Notes: generated from the sequence alone by a model not told the origin. A stretch of 64,000 bases of DNA from an uncultured Erythrobacter sp. (GCA_947488155.1 CANKYK010000002.1:1060001-1124000); one strand, 5' to 3'. Numbered from the stretch's first letter, positions 37,378 to 46,116 are shown. A program made the numbers and translations.

Positions 37378-37827
37378 TTAGAATTGTTCTGGAGGCCGAT
37401 AAATCATTGAAACAATATTTAATCTTTCAGTCGTGTCAGTGGTCACCTTGATGTCCCAAAAGAGCTTACCCAAACCGTCCGGAGCATAGGCAAGACGAAA
37501 GGAGTGTCCGATGTTAGTCGCATTCGGAAGATGTTTTACCTCCCACACGTCATCGAAATCTATATATAGAAAGGCTCTGCGAGGTGAGACCTTCGTTTGA
37601 TCGTAAGATGCGATTGAACCAGCCAACAAACGAAAAGATTGGAACTGTCCCGCTTCTAGTCGGTCCTGCGCAACTTTTAGCTTTGAGATAAGTACTTCAG
37701 CCTCATGCTCTGTGATGTCGATCAATTGACGCTTCTTAGGCGCTTCATCGACAGCCAATTGCTGGGCATAAACGCTGGCTGGTTGGGCAAATCCAATAGC
37801 GAGTATGAACAAAATGAGTGATTTCAT
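37378..37827 (-). CDS. Predicted exported protein of unknown function
   Basis: A 149-residue protein with a signal peptide (MKSLILFILAIGFAQPAS, cleavage near VYAQ). The mature part is mixed alpha/beta with no recognisable domain. I start it at ATG 37827; an in-frame GTG three codons earlier is possible. It is AT-richer than the housekeeping neighbours and marks the left side of the accessory island. Confidence 0.5.
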   Translation of the reverse strand: MKSLILFILAIGFAQPASVYAQQLAVDEAPKKRQLIDITEHEAEVLISKLKVAQDRLEAGQFQSFRLLAGSIASYDQTKVSPRRAFLYIDFDDVWEVKHLPNATNIGHSFRLAYAPDGLGKLFWDIKVTTDTTERLNIVSMIYRPPEQF

Positions 37828-38134
37828 AGGATGCACTTAGGGCATCATACCAAAGTCCGCAAATGGGGCGATCGCGGGCATTCATTTGCGTTTCGATGAA
37901 CTGGAAGCCGCTTCAAGGTTTTGTCACACGAAGACTGATGCGGTTTACATAGGTCGCGAGTGAATATGCTACCGGACGAGATCAGGTCGCGACGGAGCGC
38001 TGGTTAACAGAGTTGACCGACTCGGATCGAGGGTCATAGTCTCAAATCGATCTTCGAAACTGAAGTCTTTAACGATTTCCCAATCACGCATAAAACAAAA
38101 TCAAGCGTGAGATTTGGTCGCGGGAAGAGGAGCC
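37828..38134. other. Intergenic region between exported protein and activator gene
   Basis: About 300 nt without a convincing gene. It contains a plausible sigma-70 promoter (38013-38042, annotated separately) and a TGTCACAC sequence at about 37921 that echoes the half-sites near 39110. I see no RNA gene. Confidence 0.4.
38013..38042 (+). promoter_or_regulatory. Possible housekeeping promoter of the sigma-54 activator gene
   Basis: TTGACC (38013-38018) and TAGTCT (38037-38042) are separated by 18 bases, about 95 nt before the GTG start of the activator gene. The -10 element is a poor match; low-confidence candidate. Confidence 0.25.
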
Positions 38135-39094
38135 GTGGACCTTTCTATTACAGATATATTAGGAAAGAGTGATTCAATTCGATCACTTCGCTCCGAAATA
38201 CCTAAAATAGCACGGTCTGATGCCCCAACTCTAATCTCTGGCAGTACAGGAACGGGAAAAGAGCATTTTGCGAGGGCGATACACTTCTCAAGCGATCGGA
38301 AAGACAAGCCATTTGTCGCATTGAACTGTGCCGCGATCCCCGACAGCCTCTTTGAAGCAGAGTTGTTTGGTTTCGAAAAAGGGAGCTTTACTGGCGCCAC
38401 CTTATCGCGCGATGGAAAGGCCAAGATGGCCGACCATGGGACTTTATTCCTCGACGAGATTGGTGAGTTGTCCCCTTATAGCCAGACAAAGCTACTGCGT
38501 CTTTTAGAGGCAAAGGAAGCCTTTCCGATCGGAGCTTCGAAACCCCTCAAACTCGATGTCAGGATTATCGCTGCCACCAATGTTGACGTCGAAGAGGCAG
38601 TTGCAGATGGCGAATTTCGGGATGACCTCTATTACCGCGTGAATGTTGCAAGGATCGACATACCCTGTCTGGCGGACCGGCCAGAAGACATCGCGGTTTA
38701 TGTCGATCACTTCCTGAGTCGTTTCAACCGCGAGCGACGCAAAGATGTTTCTGGCATCGATCCAAAGCTGCTCGACGTGCTTTCAAACTATGAATGGCCA
38801 GGCAATATTCGCGAGGTTCGCAATTTCGTTGAAGGCGTTTTCATTGACCCACCCGACGGCTTAGTCACTGTAAACGATATTCCGCGGGCCTTCGAACGCC
38901 TCCGGCGGAGCTATCGATTTACAGGAAGGGATGAGCGTGCGCGTCTTCTGGCAGCGCTTGAGAAGACCAATTGGAACAAGGCAAAGGCAGCGAAATCACT
39001 CCACTGGTCTCGGATGACTTTGTATCGAAAGCTGACCAAATATCATATCTCAGACAGCCAATCTAAACGAGAAGATGGTGATTCAGACGCCTGA
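38135..39094 (+). CDS. Sigma-54 activator without a sensory domain (PspF-like architecture)
   Basis: A bacterial enhancer-binding protein of about 319 residues that should activate sigma-54 RNA polymerase. Walker A is GSTGTGKE (about 36-43), the sigma-54 contact loop GSFTGA (83-88, a variant of GAFTGA), Walker B GTLFLDEIGE (102-111), LYYRVN with the arginine finger, and a Fis-type helix-turn-helix at 267-303 (NKAKAAKSLHWSRMTLYRKL). There is no receiver, GAF or PAS domain, so its activity must be controlled by another protein, as PspF is by PspA. Start: GTG 38135, with AGAGGAG in front; an in-frame TTG at 38114 is possible. A matching inverted repeat and sigma-54 promoter lie just downstream, so the adjacent operon is its likely target. 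Confidence 0.92.
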   Translation: MDLSITDILGKSDSIRSLRSEIPKIARSDAPTLISGSTGTGKEHFARAIHFSSDRKDKPFVALNCAAIPDSLFEAELFGFEKGSFTGATLSRDGKAKMADHGTLFLDEIGELSPYSQTKLLRLLEAKEAFPIGASKPLKLDVRIIAATNVDVEEAVADGEFRDDLYYRVNVARIDIPCLADRPEDIAVYVDHFLSRFNRERRKDVSGIDPKLLDVLSNYEWPGNIREVRNFVEGVFIDPPDGLVTVNDIPRAFERLRRSYRFTGRDERARLLAALEKTNWNKAKAAKSLHWSRMTLYRKLTKYHISDSQSKREDGDSDA

Positions 39095-39109
39095 TTGGAT
39101 GCGGTTCTT

Positions 39110-39148
39110 TGTGACACATTGAATGTAACATCAGCGTATCATGTTACA
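39110..39148 (+). promoter_or_regulatory. Candidate enhancer (upstream activating site) for the sigma-54 activator
   Basis: A perfect inverted repeat TGTAACAT (39124-39131) and ATGTTACA (39141-39148) with a 9-nt spacer is centred about 94 bp upstream of the predicted start point. A third related half-site TGTGACAC lies at 39110-39117. Position and symmetry fit the Fis-like dimer of the adjacent activator. Confidence 0.6.
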
Positions 39149-39203
39149 GGTCATCGGATTGTTCGAACCACATAAATAATTGAAAAACAACTATACTTTA
39201 TCT

Positions 39204-39219
39204 TGGCATGGATCCTGCT
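39204..39219 (+). promoter_or_regulatory. Sigma-54 (-24/-12) promoter of the accessory operon
   Basis: TGGCATGGATCCTGCT matches the TGGCAC-R-N4-TTGC-W consensus at the invariant GG and GC with exact spacing; only two defined positions differ. Predicted start point about 39230, 27 nt before ATG 39257. An AT-rich stretch (39170-39200) between enhancer and promoter could host a bending protein. This is also why the first gene must start downstream of 39230. Confidence 0.7.
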
Positions 39220-39256
39220 GTCTATGCTTCGTAATGATAGATGGCAGAACAATCTA

Positions 39257-39658
39257 ATGAGCGAGCCAGAGGCACTTGACGGTGTGGCAATTCGCCGTGG
39301 CGATCCGGTCTCGCTTTACGTCAACTATTTTGAGGTTGCTCATAACCTCTATGAATTTCTCATCGAGTTGGGGCAGTTCCGGCCATCTGACCAAGCTGGT
39401 GCCGGCGACATCTCGATCCACACGCGAGTTGCCATTTCCCCTTCATACGCGAAAATGTTGTCAGAGCTGCTCAGCCACGCCGTGACCGAGCATGAGGCTG
39501 AGCATGGCCCGATCAGAGCCATTGTCGAAAGTGGCTCTTCATTCGACATCATATTGCGATCCTTGCCCGACCAATTCGAAGAACGCGCACGCGAACTGCG
39601 CTCAATGCCACGTCGCAAAAACAAACGACGCGCAACCCATCCCAAGAAAGACAGGTGA
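39257..39658 (+). CDS. DUF3467-like small protein, first gene of the sigma-54 operon
   Basis: A 133-residue protein. The core YVNYFEVAHNLYEFLIELGQF, then IHTRVAISPSYAKMLSELL and EHEAEHG, follows the DUF3467 pattern; this family is small, cytoplasmic and of unknown function. The C-terminus is a strongly basic K/R tail, possibly nucleic-acid binding. The in-frame upstream starts (39203, 39224) lie before the predicted transcription start, so ATG 39257 is used. It is 6 nt before the protease gene. Confidence 0.75.
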   Translation: MSEPEALDGVAIRRGDPVSLYVNYFEVAHNLYEFLIELGQFRPSDQAGAGDISIHTRVAISPSYAKMLSELLSHAVTEHEAEHGPIRAIVESGSSFDIILRSLPDQFEERARELRSMPRRKNKRRATHPKKDR

Positions 39659-39664
39659 GATGTC

Positions 39665-42325
39665 ATGACAGCACAAATCCGTCCCAATCGCATGCAGGTA
39701 AACGACCGCTTTCCAATCCTTGGGTTCTCGATCAAAACCAGCCGTCCACAATCCCAGGCGGAAGTGGTGCTGGCCACCAACATAAGGTTGTTTGCAGCCG
39801 ACCAGCGCGATCAGCGTACTGCCGCCAACTTCTATACTAGCCGAGAGCATGGAATGCTCTCAATTCCGCGCGGCGAGGGTGTGTTCGTTGTCCCACCAGA
39901 GATCCTCGCGCGCTTTATCGGTCAGGATAAGCTGTTCTTCGCTCTTGCGACGGGATCGGCAGAGGGCGGCGCGCTTGAGGTAGATGCGGTACCCCGCGAA
40001 GGAAGCCCCTATGTTTCCTTGTCAGGCTTCACAGGGCGCTCGCTCCGGCGCAATTTCGGTGGCAACGTGGCCAACACTACTCCAATTATGGAATGGACGG
40101 GCGATAGGGCGACGCCGGGCGCTGAGCCAACTCGCCGCGCGCCATCCGCATCGCCGGCAAACGGGCGTGCAGAACCAAACAAGTTGCCCGACTCCGCCGA
40201 CTATGACGATGGTTTCGGTGATCTTCCCGAACTGCCTAGTCGCGAACAAGCGGCGAGAGCGTTTGGTGACGATATGCACGTTGATCCCGCAATGGATGGC
40301 GCTGGCAATCAGGCGGTCATGCCGTATTTGCCAGGACAGTCGCGCGAGCGCGCCAAACGGATCGGTGGCCCCTTTGCTGACCGCATTGGACAAGCGCTTG
40401 ATCTAGGCCTTCCTGAAACCCAAGTCACTTCACTGCTCGATGTGCTCGATCCGCCTTTGCAAGCTGAGCCGCAAATGCCCAGCAATGGCAACCTTGCCGA
40501 TCCGATGAATTATCGCGGGCCGGTTGCGATGAGCACACCAAGCCGCAGCATCAATTGGGATGGAGTCGAGCTGCTAGCGCAGCCTACGCCATTGGCATGT
40601 TGGGCAACGACGCTGGCGATGCTTGTGGGCTGGCGCGATGGGGTGAGTATGTCACCAGAGCAGATCGCTGATTTGTGTGGTCACGATATCAATCAAGTCT
40701 TGCCTTGGTCGCAGCGTGACGATGTCGCCGCCAAGCTGAATCTGAACACGCATCCACCACAGAGTTTTCCGGCCGAATCCTTTTGGGATCTGATCGCTGA
40801 TTTTGGGCCACTCTATGTCGGCAAATCAACTGGTAGCGCGACCGGCAACACCCACGCCGTCTTGGTCGTTGGGATGTATGAACTGGATGGTCAATATCAC
40901 GTCCGCTATCTCGATCCGGCGCATGGTGGCAGCCGCAGCTCAATGGATTACGCACGCTTTTCCAGCGAATATGAGCTGGGCGCGCGGGGCAATGCAGATG
41001 AGACATTTGTCCAAATACTTTCACCCGGCATCCCACAAGGTCGAACAGCAAACACCTCGACTGCGTCTGCGCCTGAAGGCTTTGCGATGGGTCACGCAGA
41101 CTGCGACAGTCGCGGTGAGGCCACTCGTTTGGCACCGGCGCCTCAGCCGCATGCACACGTCATGGATGGCGGCGCCACGGCCACCGTCGCGATCGCCGCA
41201 GCCAGCTTCGTCATTGACAGCATCGCCAGCAATGAAGGCGACGTCAGTTGGGAGCTTGACCAGCTGCGTGGGTGGAAACATCCTAATGACCAAGTGCCAC
41301 AGAACCGTGGCACCGTGCGCGATGGCCAGCAGGTCTCGCTCAATGACTGGCCTGTCGCAGGCGGTCTGGTTGACGACATCAGCGCATGGTTCAAGGTCAA
41401 CTGGCAGTATGACGGTCGGTCGCTAGGCAATGTCCGTGTTGATAATATGGGCGTCAATGATGCGGTGGGTTGGGGTCTCCACGTTACCGAACAGATCATG
41501 CACGACAATATGGTGCACCATTCCGGCAATGTAGCGGCGCTCAAGCTCACTTTCCATTACCGCTTCAGCCGGACAATTGGCTCGGAAGTAATCGCACGGC
41601 GTATCGTCAAGCTGTACGGTGACGGAACCTATGAAGTGTCGGGCGACTGGATTCAGGCTTCGGCCCTATCCATGGGATCGGATAATCCCCACTCGTCAGA
41701 AGAGGCGGCATTGCCGCCCGCTCCTCCACCTCGTTCCCGCGCTATGGATGGCGGCGGCAATGACGCTTCAGGCAATGCTGCAAGTTCGAGCCGCACCCGG
41801 ACCTCTGCCGGTGTTGCGGCAGGTCGCTTGGTGCTGACCAAAATACGTGACAACCGCGGCGATGTTAGCTGGGAACTTGATCAATTCCGTGAGATCAAAC
41901 ACCCTGGCAATATTGTGCCCAGCAATCCGGCACCGTTCCAGAATGCCGCACCTATCATGCTCAATGATTGGCCAACGGCTGGCGGTCTTGTCGATGATAT
42001 CAACGCCTGGTTCCAGATTGATTGGCAGTATAACGGCACCTCGCTTGGCAATGTCTCTATTACCAATATCGGCGTGAACGACGCGGTCGGTTGGGGGCTC
42101 TCAGTCCGTGCAAGGATTATGGATGATGACCGGTCGCATGGTAGCAATGGTGCCGCCGGTCTCCGGCTTACTTTCACCTATCGCTTTACCAGAACGATAG
42201 GCTCTGATGTCATTGCTGAACGCCATATCCAACTGTATGGGGACGGCACTTTCGAAGTGAGTGGTGATTGGATCCAGGCCTCAGCGCTTGAGGCGAGTGA
42301 TCCCGCGCTCATCCCCGCTGAGTAG
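39665..42325 (+). CDS. Multidomain papain-like cysteine protease with duplicated C-terminal domain
   Basis: An 886-residue protein without a signal peptide. Residues 1-130 form an N-terminal domain (RFPILGFSIKTSRP to SLSGFTGRSLRR). A variable linker is followed by a papain-like protease domain at about 295-455: oxyanion Q306 and nucleophile C312 (AQPTPLACWATTLAML), H397 (GNTHAVLVVG) and D417 (RYLDPAHGG). The rest is two copies of a 153-residue beta-rich domain (514-666 and 721-873) joined by a P/S-rich linker; both share GDVSWELDQ, LNDWP, VNDAVGWGL and YGDGT.EVSGDWIQASA. The duplicated domain is unknown to me and could be a recognition or oligomerisation module. AGGTGAG precedes the ATG. Domain assignment to papain-like proteases is moderately sure. 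Confidence 0.75.
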   Translation: MTAQIRPNRMQVNDRFPILGFSIKTSRPQSQAEVVLATNIRLFAADQRDQRTAANFYTSREHGMLSIPRGEGVFVVPPEILARFIGQDKLFFALATGSAEGGALEVDAVPREGSPYVSLSGFTGRSLRRNFGGNVANTTPIMEWTGDRATPGAEPTRRAPSASPANGRAEPNKLPDSADYDDGFGDLPELPSREQAARAFGDDMHVDPAMDGAGNQAVMPYLPGQSRERAKRIGGPFADRIGQALDLGLPETQVTSLLDVLDPPLQAEPQMPSNGNLADPMNYRGPVAMSTPSRSINWDGVELLAQPTPLACWATTLAMLVGWRDGVSMSPEQIADLCGHDINQVLPWSQRDDVAAKLNLNTHPPQSFPAESFWDLIADFGPLYVGKSTGSATGNTHAVLVVGMYELDGQYHVRYLDPAHGGSRSSMDYARFSSEYELGARGNADETFVQILSPGIPQGRTANTSTASAPEGFAMGHADCDSRGEATRLAPAPQPHAHVMDGGATATVAIAAASFVIDSIASNEGDVSWELDQLRGWKHPNDQVPQNRGTVRDGQQVSLNDWPVAGGLVDDISAWFKVNWQYDGRSLGNVRVDNMGVNDAVGWGLHVTEQIMHDNMVHHSGNVAALKLTFHYRFSRTIGSEVIARRIVKLYGDGTYEVSGDWIQASALSMGSDNPHSSEEAALPPAPPPRSRAMDGGGNDASGNAASSSRTRTSAGVAAGRLVLTKIRDNRGDVSWELDQFREIKHPGNIVPSNPAPFQNAAPIMLNDWPTAGGLVDDINAWFQIDWQYNGTSLGNVSITNIGVNDAVGWGLSVRARIMDDDRSHGSNGAAGLRLTFTYRFTRTIGSDVIAERHIQLYGDGTFEVSGDWIQASALEASDPALIPAE
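41204..42283 (+). repeat. Intragenic tandem domain duplication
   Basis: Two units, 41204-41662 and 41825-42283, encode the duplicated domain of the cysteine protease in the same register (offset 207 codons). Identity is high at the protein level in the blocks listed for the gene but clearly diverged, so the duplication is old. Confidence 0.8.
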
Positions 42326-42336
42326 AGGTGCAGAGA

Positions 42337-43554
42337 GTGCCTCACCCTCCCAAGCTCCCTCCGGCACCGCCGAGTACTGGACGTCGATCTGCGGCGGGAT
42401 CGCAAGCGATGTCTGGCGGTGGCTTCTGGAGCCGAGACGAAAGCAACGATCAACCTGGCAGCAGCCAGGATGACGGCTTCTTGAGCGCGCAAGGTGAAAA
42501 TGGTGACTCTTCCTCGGCGACCCGCGAGGCTGCGACGCAGACAATCGGGCGGCGGGCAGGCTCTCTTTCTGACGAGCTTGATTTTCCAGAGTTTGTCGCC
42601 TCGCTGATCCACGGAACATGGGACGCGATGGTCGATTCATCCATCAGGCAAATGGAAGCTTTTTCCGATCTTGTTTCGGCTATTTCGAAACCACTTGAAC
42701 AGTTTCGTGATGAGAACATCTCTGTAAATCAGGCGAAAGACTGGCTTGTTTCACAGCATCCTGGCGACCTTGAGTTGGCGCAGGATGATGGGGGTTATGC
42801 GGTGCTACCGCGGGGCAGCGATGATACCTTTGGCGATGAACTTTCTCCTGACTGGTTGGCTGAATTCGACTTGGCCGGGGAATCTCTGAATTCAGAACTG
42901 ATTGATGGACAGCTGGTCCCTCGCGCCCGTGACAGAATGGCTCTCGATCGGATGCAAACGCTCGCAACTTTAGTCATGCTGGGTCTCAATCGGATCAAGG
43001 TTGACGATGGCTCTATCACAGCGCGAATGCGGCTCCGTGCCGCAGCTGCCGATCATAGCGGAGTAGACTATGCGGTGAGCGATGATCCGGCGGGTTCATC
43101 CTCGGGAAGCTGGGCGACCCGGGGTAGCACGACATATCAAGCATCGACGACCAAGGTCTCCACCGTTGGTGTGAACGCGCAAACGGACAGCTCGCTCGTC
43201 GCGGATCTGTTTGGCCAGGTCAAAATCAACTTCTCGAGCGAAACGCTGCCGCTCGATCGCTTTGTTGATGACGCGCAACAAACTCTACTGGAGCGCGCGG
43301 CACGGCCTGCCTTGACTCAGGCCGCCCGGCAAATCGCCAGTCAGCCGCAGCAAGCTAACACACAAATAGCGCCTACTCAGCAGCCAGCAGCGGTGGCGCC
43401 AGCAGCTCAAGTGCCGCAAGCTGTTCAACCTCAACCCAGCGCCCAACCCGTACAGCAGCCACAGCCGCAACCGACTGTGCCACAATCTGCCACCCCGCAA
43501 CCTGGTGCGATTGCACCGGTGCAAGTGACGCCGCCGCCGGGGGCCACAGGATGA
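42337..43554 (+). CDS. Paralogue 1 of the four-member island family
   Basis: About 405 residues, unknown function. Shared blocks with genes at 49086, 50405 and 52650: a central amphipathic helix region FPEFVASLIHGTWDAMV then SIRQMEAF, the segment LATLVMLGLNRIKVDDGSI, and VKINFSSETLPLDRF near the end. This member lacks the N-terminal helical block of the others and ends in a 70-residue P/Q/A-rich disordered tail. Start GTG 42337 is chosen because of AGAGG eight bases upstream; GTG 42328 is also in frame. No signal peptide. Confidence 0.7.
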   Translation: MPHPPKLPPAPPSTGRRSAAGSQAMSGGGFWSRDESNDQPGSSQDDGFLSAQGENGDSSSATREAATQTIGRRAGSLSDELDFPEFVASLIHGTWDAMVDSSIRQMEAFSDLVSAISKPLEQFRDENISVNQAKDWLVSQHPGDLELAQDDGGYAVLPRGSDDTFGDELSPDWLAEFDLAGESLNSELIDGQLVPRARDRMALDRMQTLATLVMLGLNRIKVDDGSITARMRLRAAAADHSGVDYAVSDDPAGSSSGSWATRGSTTYQASTTKVSTVGVNAQTDSSLVADLFGQVKINFSSETLPLDRFVDDAQQTLLERAARPALTQAARQIASQPQQANTQIAPTQQPAAVAPAAQVPQAVQPQPSAQPVQQPQPQPTVPQSATPQPGAIAPVQVTPPPGATG

Positions 43555-43820
43555 TCGCACCACGTCGCCCCCTTGATGATATGTTGGTCGAATTGATGGA
43601 CGGCGTGCGGCAGTCTGGTTCGCTTCGTCCGACTGACCTCGATCAAGTCGGTGTGGCTGCAAGCTCTGTCGAGTTTGATCTTCCGGTTGAGACAGTCATT
43701 GAACATCGCGACGGCGATTGGGTGGTTTTGGCTGACAGCCCTCGCACGCGCATGCGGAGCGACTTTGATGTGCCGGTAAGCCGCCTGGTCGCAACCATCG
43801 TTACAGGGTATGTGGCATGA
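43551..43820 (+). CDS. Small island protein of unknown function
   Basis: An 89-residue protein, coupled at both ends by ATGA overlaps to the genes before and after. The core VEFDLPVETVIEHRDGDW then PRTRMRSDFDVPVSRL looks like a compact beta-rich domain. I do not recognise it. Tight coupling to paralogue 1 and to the trypco2-like protein suggests stoichiometric expression in one complex. Confidence 0.6.
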   Translation: MIAPRRPLDDMLVELMDGVRQSGSLRPTDLDQVGVAASSVEFDLPVETVIEHRDGDWVVLADSPRTRMRSDFDVPVSRLVATIVTGYVA

Positions 43821-44626
43821 GGAACAAGCCTACCTCAATCGTCGCGCTGGAAGACTTCATTCAGGCAGTCCAGTCGCAACTAGACACCGCGCAAGCTCGC
43901 ATGACACTCAAGGCGCAGAATGACAGTCTGCCGCTAACCTTCGCGATCAAAGACATTTCGATGGATCTGAAAGCCCATGTCGAAATGGATTCAGGTGAGG
44001 TCCGCATCAAGCCTGCAGGATCAGGCGACACCAACGCGAGCACGCTTCATCTGGTCTTCACGGCGATTACCAAACCGATGATTGAAGAAAATGCGATTCA
44101 ATTGTCTACTGACAATCAAGACGATACTCTGTTGGAAGAGGCATCGGTCGATCTGACTGCCGATGAGTTAACCCGGCTTGACGGAATTGGCGTTCGCACC
44201 GTCTCGCAGCTTCGTGAGGTGCGTAAGCAAGGGTTCGGGCGATCAGTAGGGCGCATAACGCGGTTGCCTATCGAGAAGCTTGAGCGGGTCTTATCGCAGG
44301 CCACCCGACCTGAGGTGAAAGGCGTTGAGGCCGAGGATCGGACCTCCGATGGGAGACGCAGGCTGCGCATTCGTGGCCGCAATCTCATCCGCGACGGCCA
44401 GCCGCCTCGCGCGGAGATCAATGGCGAAGCTGTTGGTGTCGTTCAGGCAAGTGATACGGATATCGTTCTGACACCGCGTAGCGATCAGTTCGGGGGTCAA
44501 TTGAGCCTCGCATTCGATGACAAATCGAAGACCGATCTGTGGTTCGACATAGAAGCCAATGCCCAAGGTGAGCCACTTTCTACGGCGAACGCGGCCAATG
44601 GTGAAGTGAAGGAGTTGGTCCAATGA
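43817..44626 (+). CDS. Trypco2-like / helix-hairpin-helix / IPT-like protein
   Basis: A 269-residue protein with three parts. Residues 5-83 (IVALEDFIQAVQSQLDTA then KDISMDLKAHVEMD) resemble the trypsin-co-occurring domain 2 seen in predicted bacterial conflict systems. Residues 112-160 contain a helix-hairpin-helix-like LTRLDGIGVRTVSQLREV. Residues 165-247 (VEAEDRTSDGRRRLRIRG onwards) look like an IPT/TIG immunoglobulin-like domain. The trypco2 assignment is from memory of the family and is moderate. Coupled to the protease gene downstream by an ATGA overlap. Confidence 0.6.
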   Translation: MRNKPTSIVALEDFIQAVQSQLDTAQARMTLKAQNDSLPLTFAIKDISMDLKAHVEMDSGEVRIKPAGSGDTNASTLHLVFTAITKPMIEENAIQLSTDNQDDTLLEEASVDLTADELTRLDGIGVRTVSQLREVRKQGFGRSVGRITRLPIEKLERVLSQATRPEVKGVEAEDRTSDGRRRLRIRGRNLIRDGQPPRAEINGEAVGVVQASDTDIVLTPRSDQFGGQLSLAFDDKSKTDLWFDIEANAQGEPLSTANAANGEVKELVQ

Positions 44627-46116
44627 TCAGACTGCCTCGCATGGTCCAGCCATGGCATCATTATACCGGAGTTTATGCGTCCCCGACCAGCCTTCTGGTG
44701 CGCTTAAAATCAGGTGAAACGCCCGATCATCTGCCCGCGGCACTTGATGTCCGGCAAGGCGTTTGCAGTACTGCTGATAGAACCGGGCATGGGGCGTTTG
44801 ATCGCGTGGCCAGCACCTTTGGCGGCGCTGTTCGGATCAGCCGATTGCACAGCGCCAAAAGCGCGCTGTTGCGCGTCGGTGAACGCAACCGCAATTACAC
44901 AAACGCAGAGGAAGCTTGCGGCATATCACGCGTGTTACGGCTTGATGTCGAGCCGGGCACACATGTTGGTTCGATGGCTATTTCGTTGCGCCAATTGGAT
45001 ATCGTGGAAAGCGCAACACCAAACTATCTTGTTGCTTTGGGCATGGATGAGCCGCTGTCTTCAGAAGAGCGGGATAACCAAGAACATACCTTTGGCTCGC
45101 GTTTCGACAATGTCCGAAGTGACGATCAAGAGGGCTGGCTGCATCGCGACGCAATAAATGGACGACAGGCCTTGGCCCGCGAACCAGGCGATCCAGCTGT
45201 TATTGTGGCCGTTGTCGATAGCGGTGTGAACCCCAACCATCGTGAGTTTTCACGTGGGCTGCGCAGCGGTTTTGACACCGTACAGCTCGGGCATGACGAA
45301 CTGGCTGGTGGGATTGCTCTGTTGGGTGACAATGCCGGGGCTGATGTCGATCCATCCGATCGTCATGTCGGCCATGGCACAGGCTGTGCTGGTATTATCG
45401 GGGCCGCTGGACAGCACATTCCGCCCGGTATGGCTGGTGAATGCCAAGTGCTGCCCATTCGCTCGCTTGGAGCCGCTTTGTTTCCAGGTAAGAAGCGCCC
45501 TGTAGGGGTCGGGGCGATTAGCGATCTTGATGCTGGTGTGGTGATGGCAGTCCAACTCGGCGCGAAAGTCATCAATATGAGTTTTGGAACCGACGATGCC
45601 TCTCTTGATCCGACATTGGATAAGCCGCATCGCGAGGCGGTGGAGTTTGCGACCGCTCAGGGATGTACTCTGGTCGCAGCAGCGGGAAATAGCGGCGATC
45701 GGCGCACTTACTGGCCGGCCGCTTTCCCAGAAGTTGTGGCGGTCGGTTCTGTCAGTACTGACGGAACGGTTAGCGAGTTTAGCACAAGCGGCGATCATGT
45801 AGCGCTATGCGCCCCGGGTGAAAGGGTGAGAACGGCCCACCTTGAGGGCTATCAACGCGCCACCGGAACCAGCTTCGCCGCGCCGTTTGTCGCATCGGTT
45901 GCAGCCCTACTTCATTCCCGCGCGCAACGCCGCTCAGCACCGCTTTCGCCGCACGATGTGAAGACGCTACTAACGACCAGTGCTCGCACCCATCGAGAAG
46001 GCAATACCCAAGGTCATGGTGTCGGAATTCTCGACGGTGGCCGCGCCTTAGCCATGCTGGATGAGGCAATTGACGCCGATCCTAGTGTTGAATTCGGAGG
46101 GACGGCCCATGCCTAG
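44623..46116 (+). CDS. Subtilisin-like serine protease (S8), probably cytoplasmic
   Basis: A 497-residue S8 peptidase with complete active site: D199 (VAVVDSGVNPNH), H251 (HVGHGTGCAGIIGA), oxyanion N356 (AAAGNSGD) and S417 (GTSFAAPFVA). The 175-residue N-terminal part may be a propeptide or substrate-binding domain. There is no signal peptide or membrane helix, unusual for this family and consistent with an intracellular signalling or maturation protease. Coupled to the trypco2-like gene; it is the last gene of the first tightly overlapping block. Confidence 0.88.
   Translation: MIRLPRMVQPWHHYTGVYASPTSLLVRLKSGETPDHLPAALDVRQGVCSTADRTGHGAFDRVASTFGGAVRISRLHSAKSALLRVGERNRNYTNAEEACGISRVLRLDVEPGTHVGSMAISLRQLDIVESATPNYLVALGMDEPLSSEERDNQEHTFGSRFDNVRSDDQEGWLHRDAINGRQALAREPGDPAVIVAVVDSGVNPNHREFSRGLRSGFDTVQLGHDELAGGIALLGDNAGADVDPSDRHVGHGTGCAGIIGAAGQHIPPGMAGECQVLPIRSLGAALFPGKKRPVGVGAISDLDAGVVMAVQLGAKVINMSFGTDDASLDPTLDKPHREAVEFATAQGCTLVAAAGNSGDRRTYWPAAFPEVVAVGSVSTDGTVSEFSTSGDHVALCAPGERVRTAHLEGYQRATGTSFAAPFVASVAALLHSRAQRRSAPLSPHDVKTLLTTSARTHREGNTQGHGVGILDGGRALAMLDEAIDADPSVEFGGTAHA

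Noticed and set aside
37877..37889. GGGCATTCATTTGC, sigma-54-like sequence upstream of the activator
   Set aside because: Spacing between GG and GC is one base too short, and sigma-54 promoters do not tolerate this well.
39155..39171. GTTCGAAC resembling a tRNA T-loop
   Set aside because: No acceptor, D or anticodon arms around it; simple palindrome near the operon control region.
39665..42325. Idea that the accessory island is a prophage or a contractile injection system
   Set aside because: No sheath, tube, baseplate, terminase, portal or integrase proteins are recognisable, and no attachment repeats flank it.
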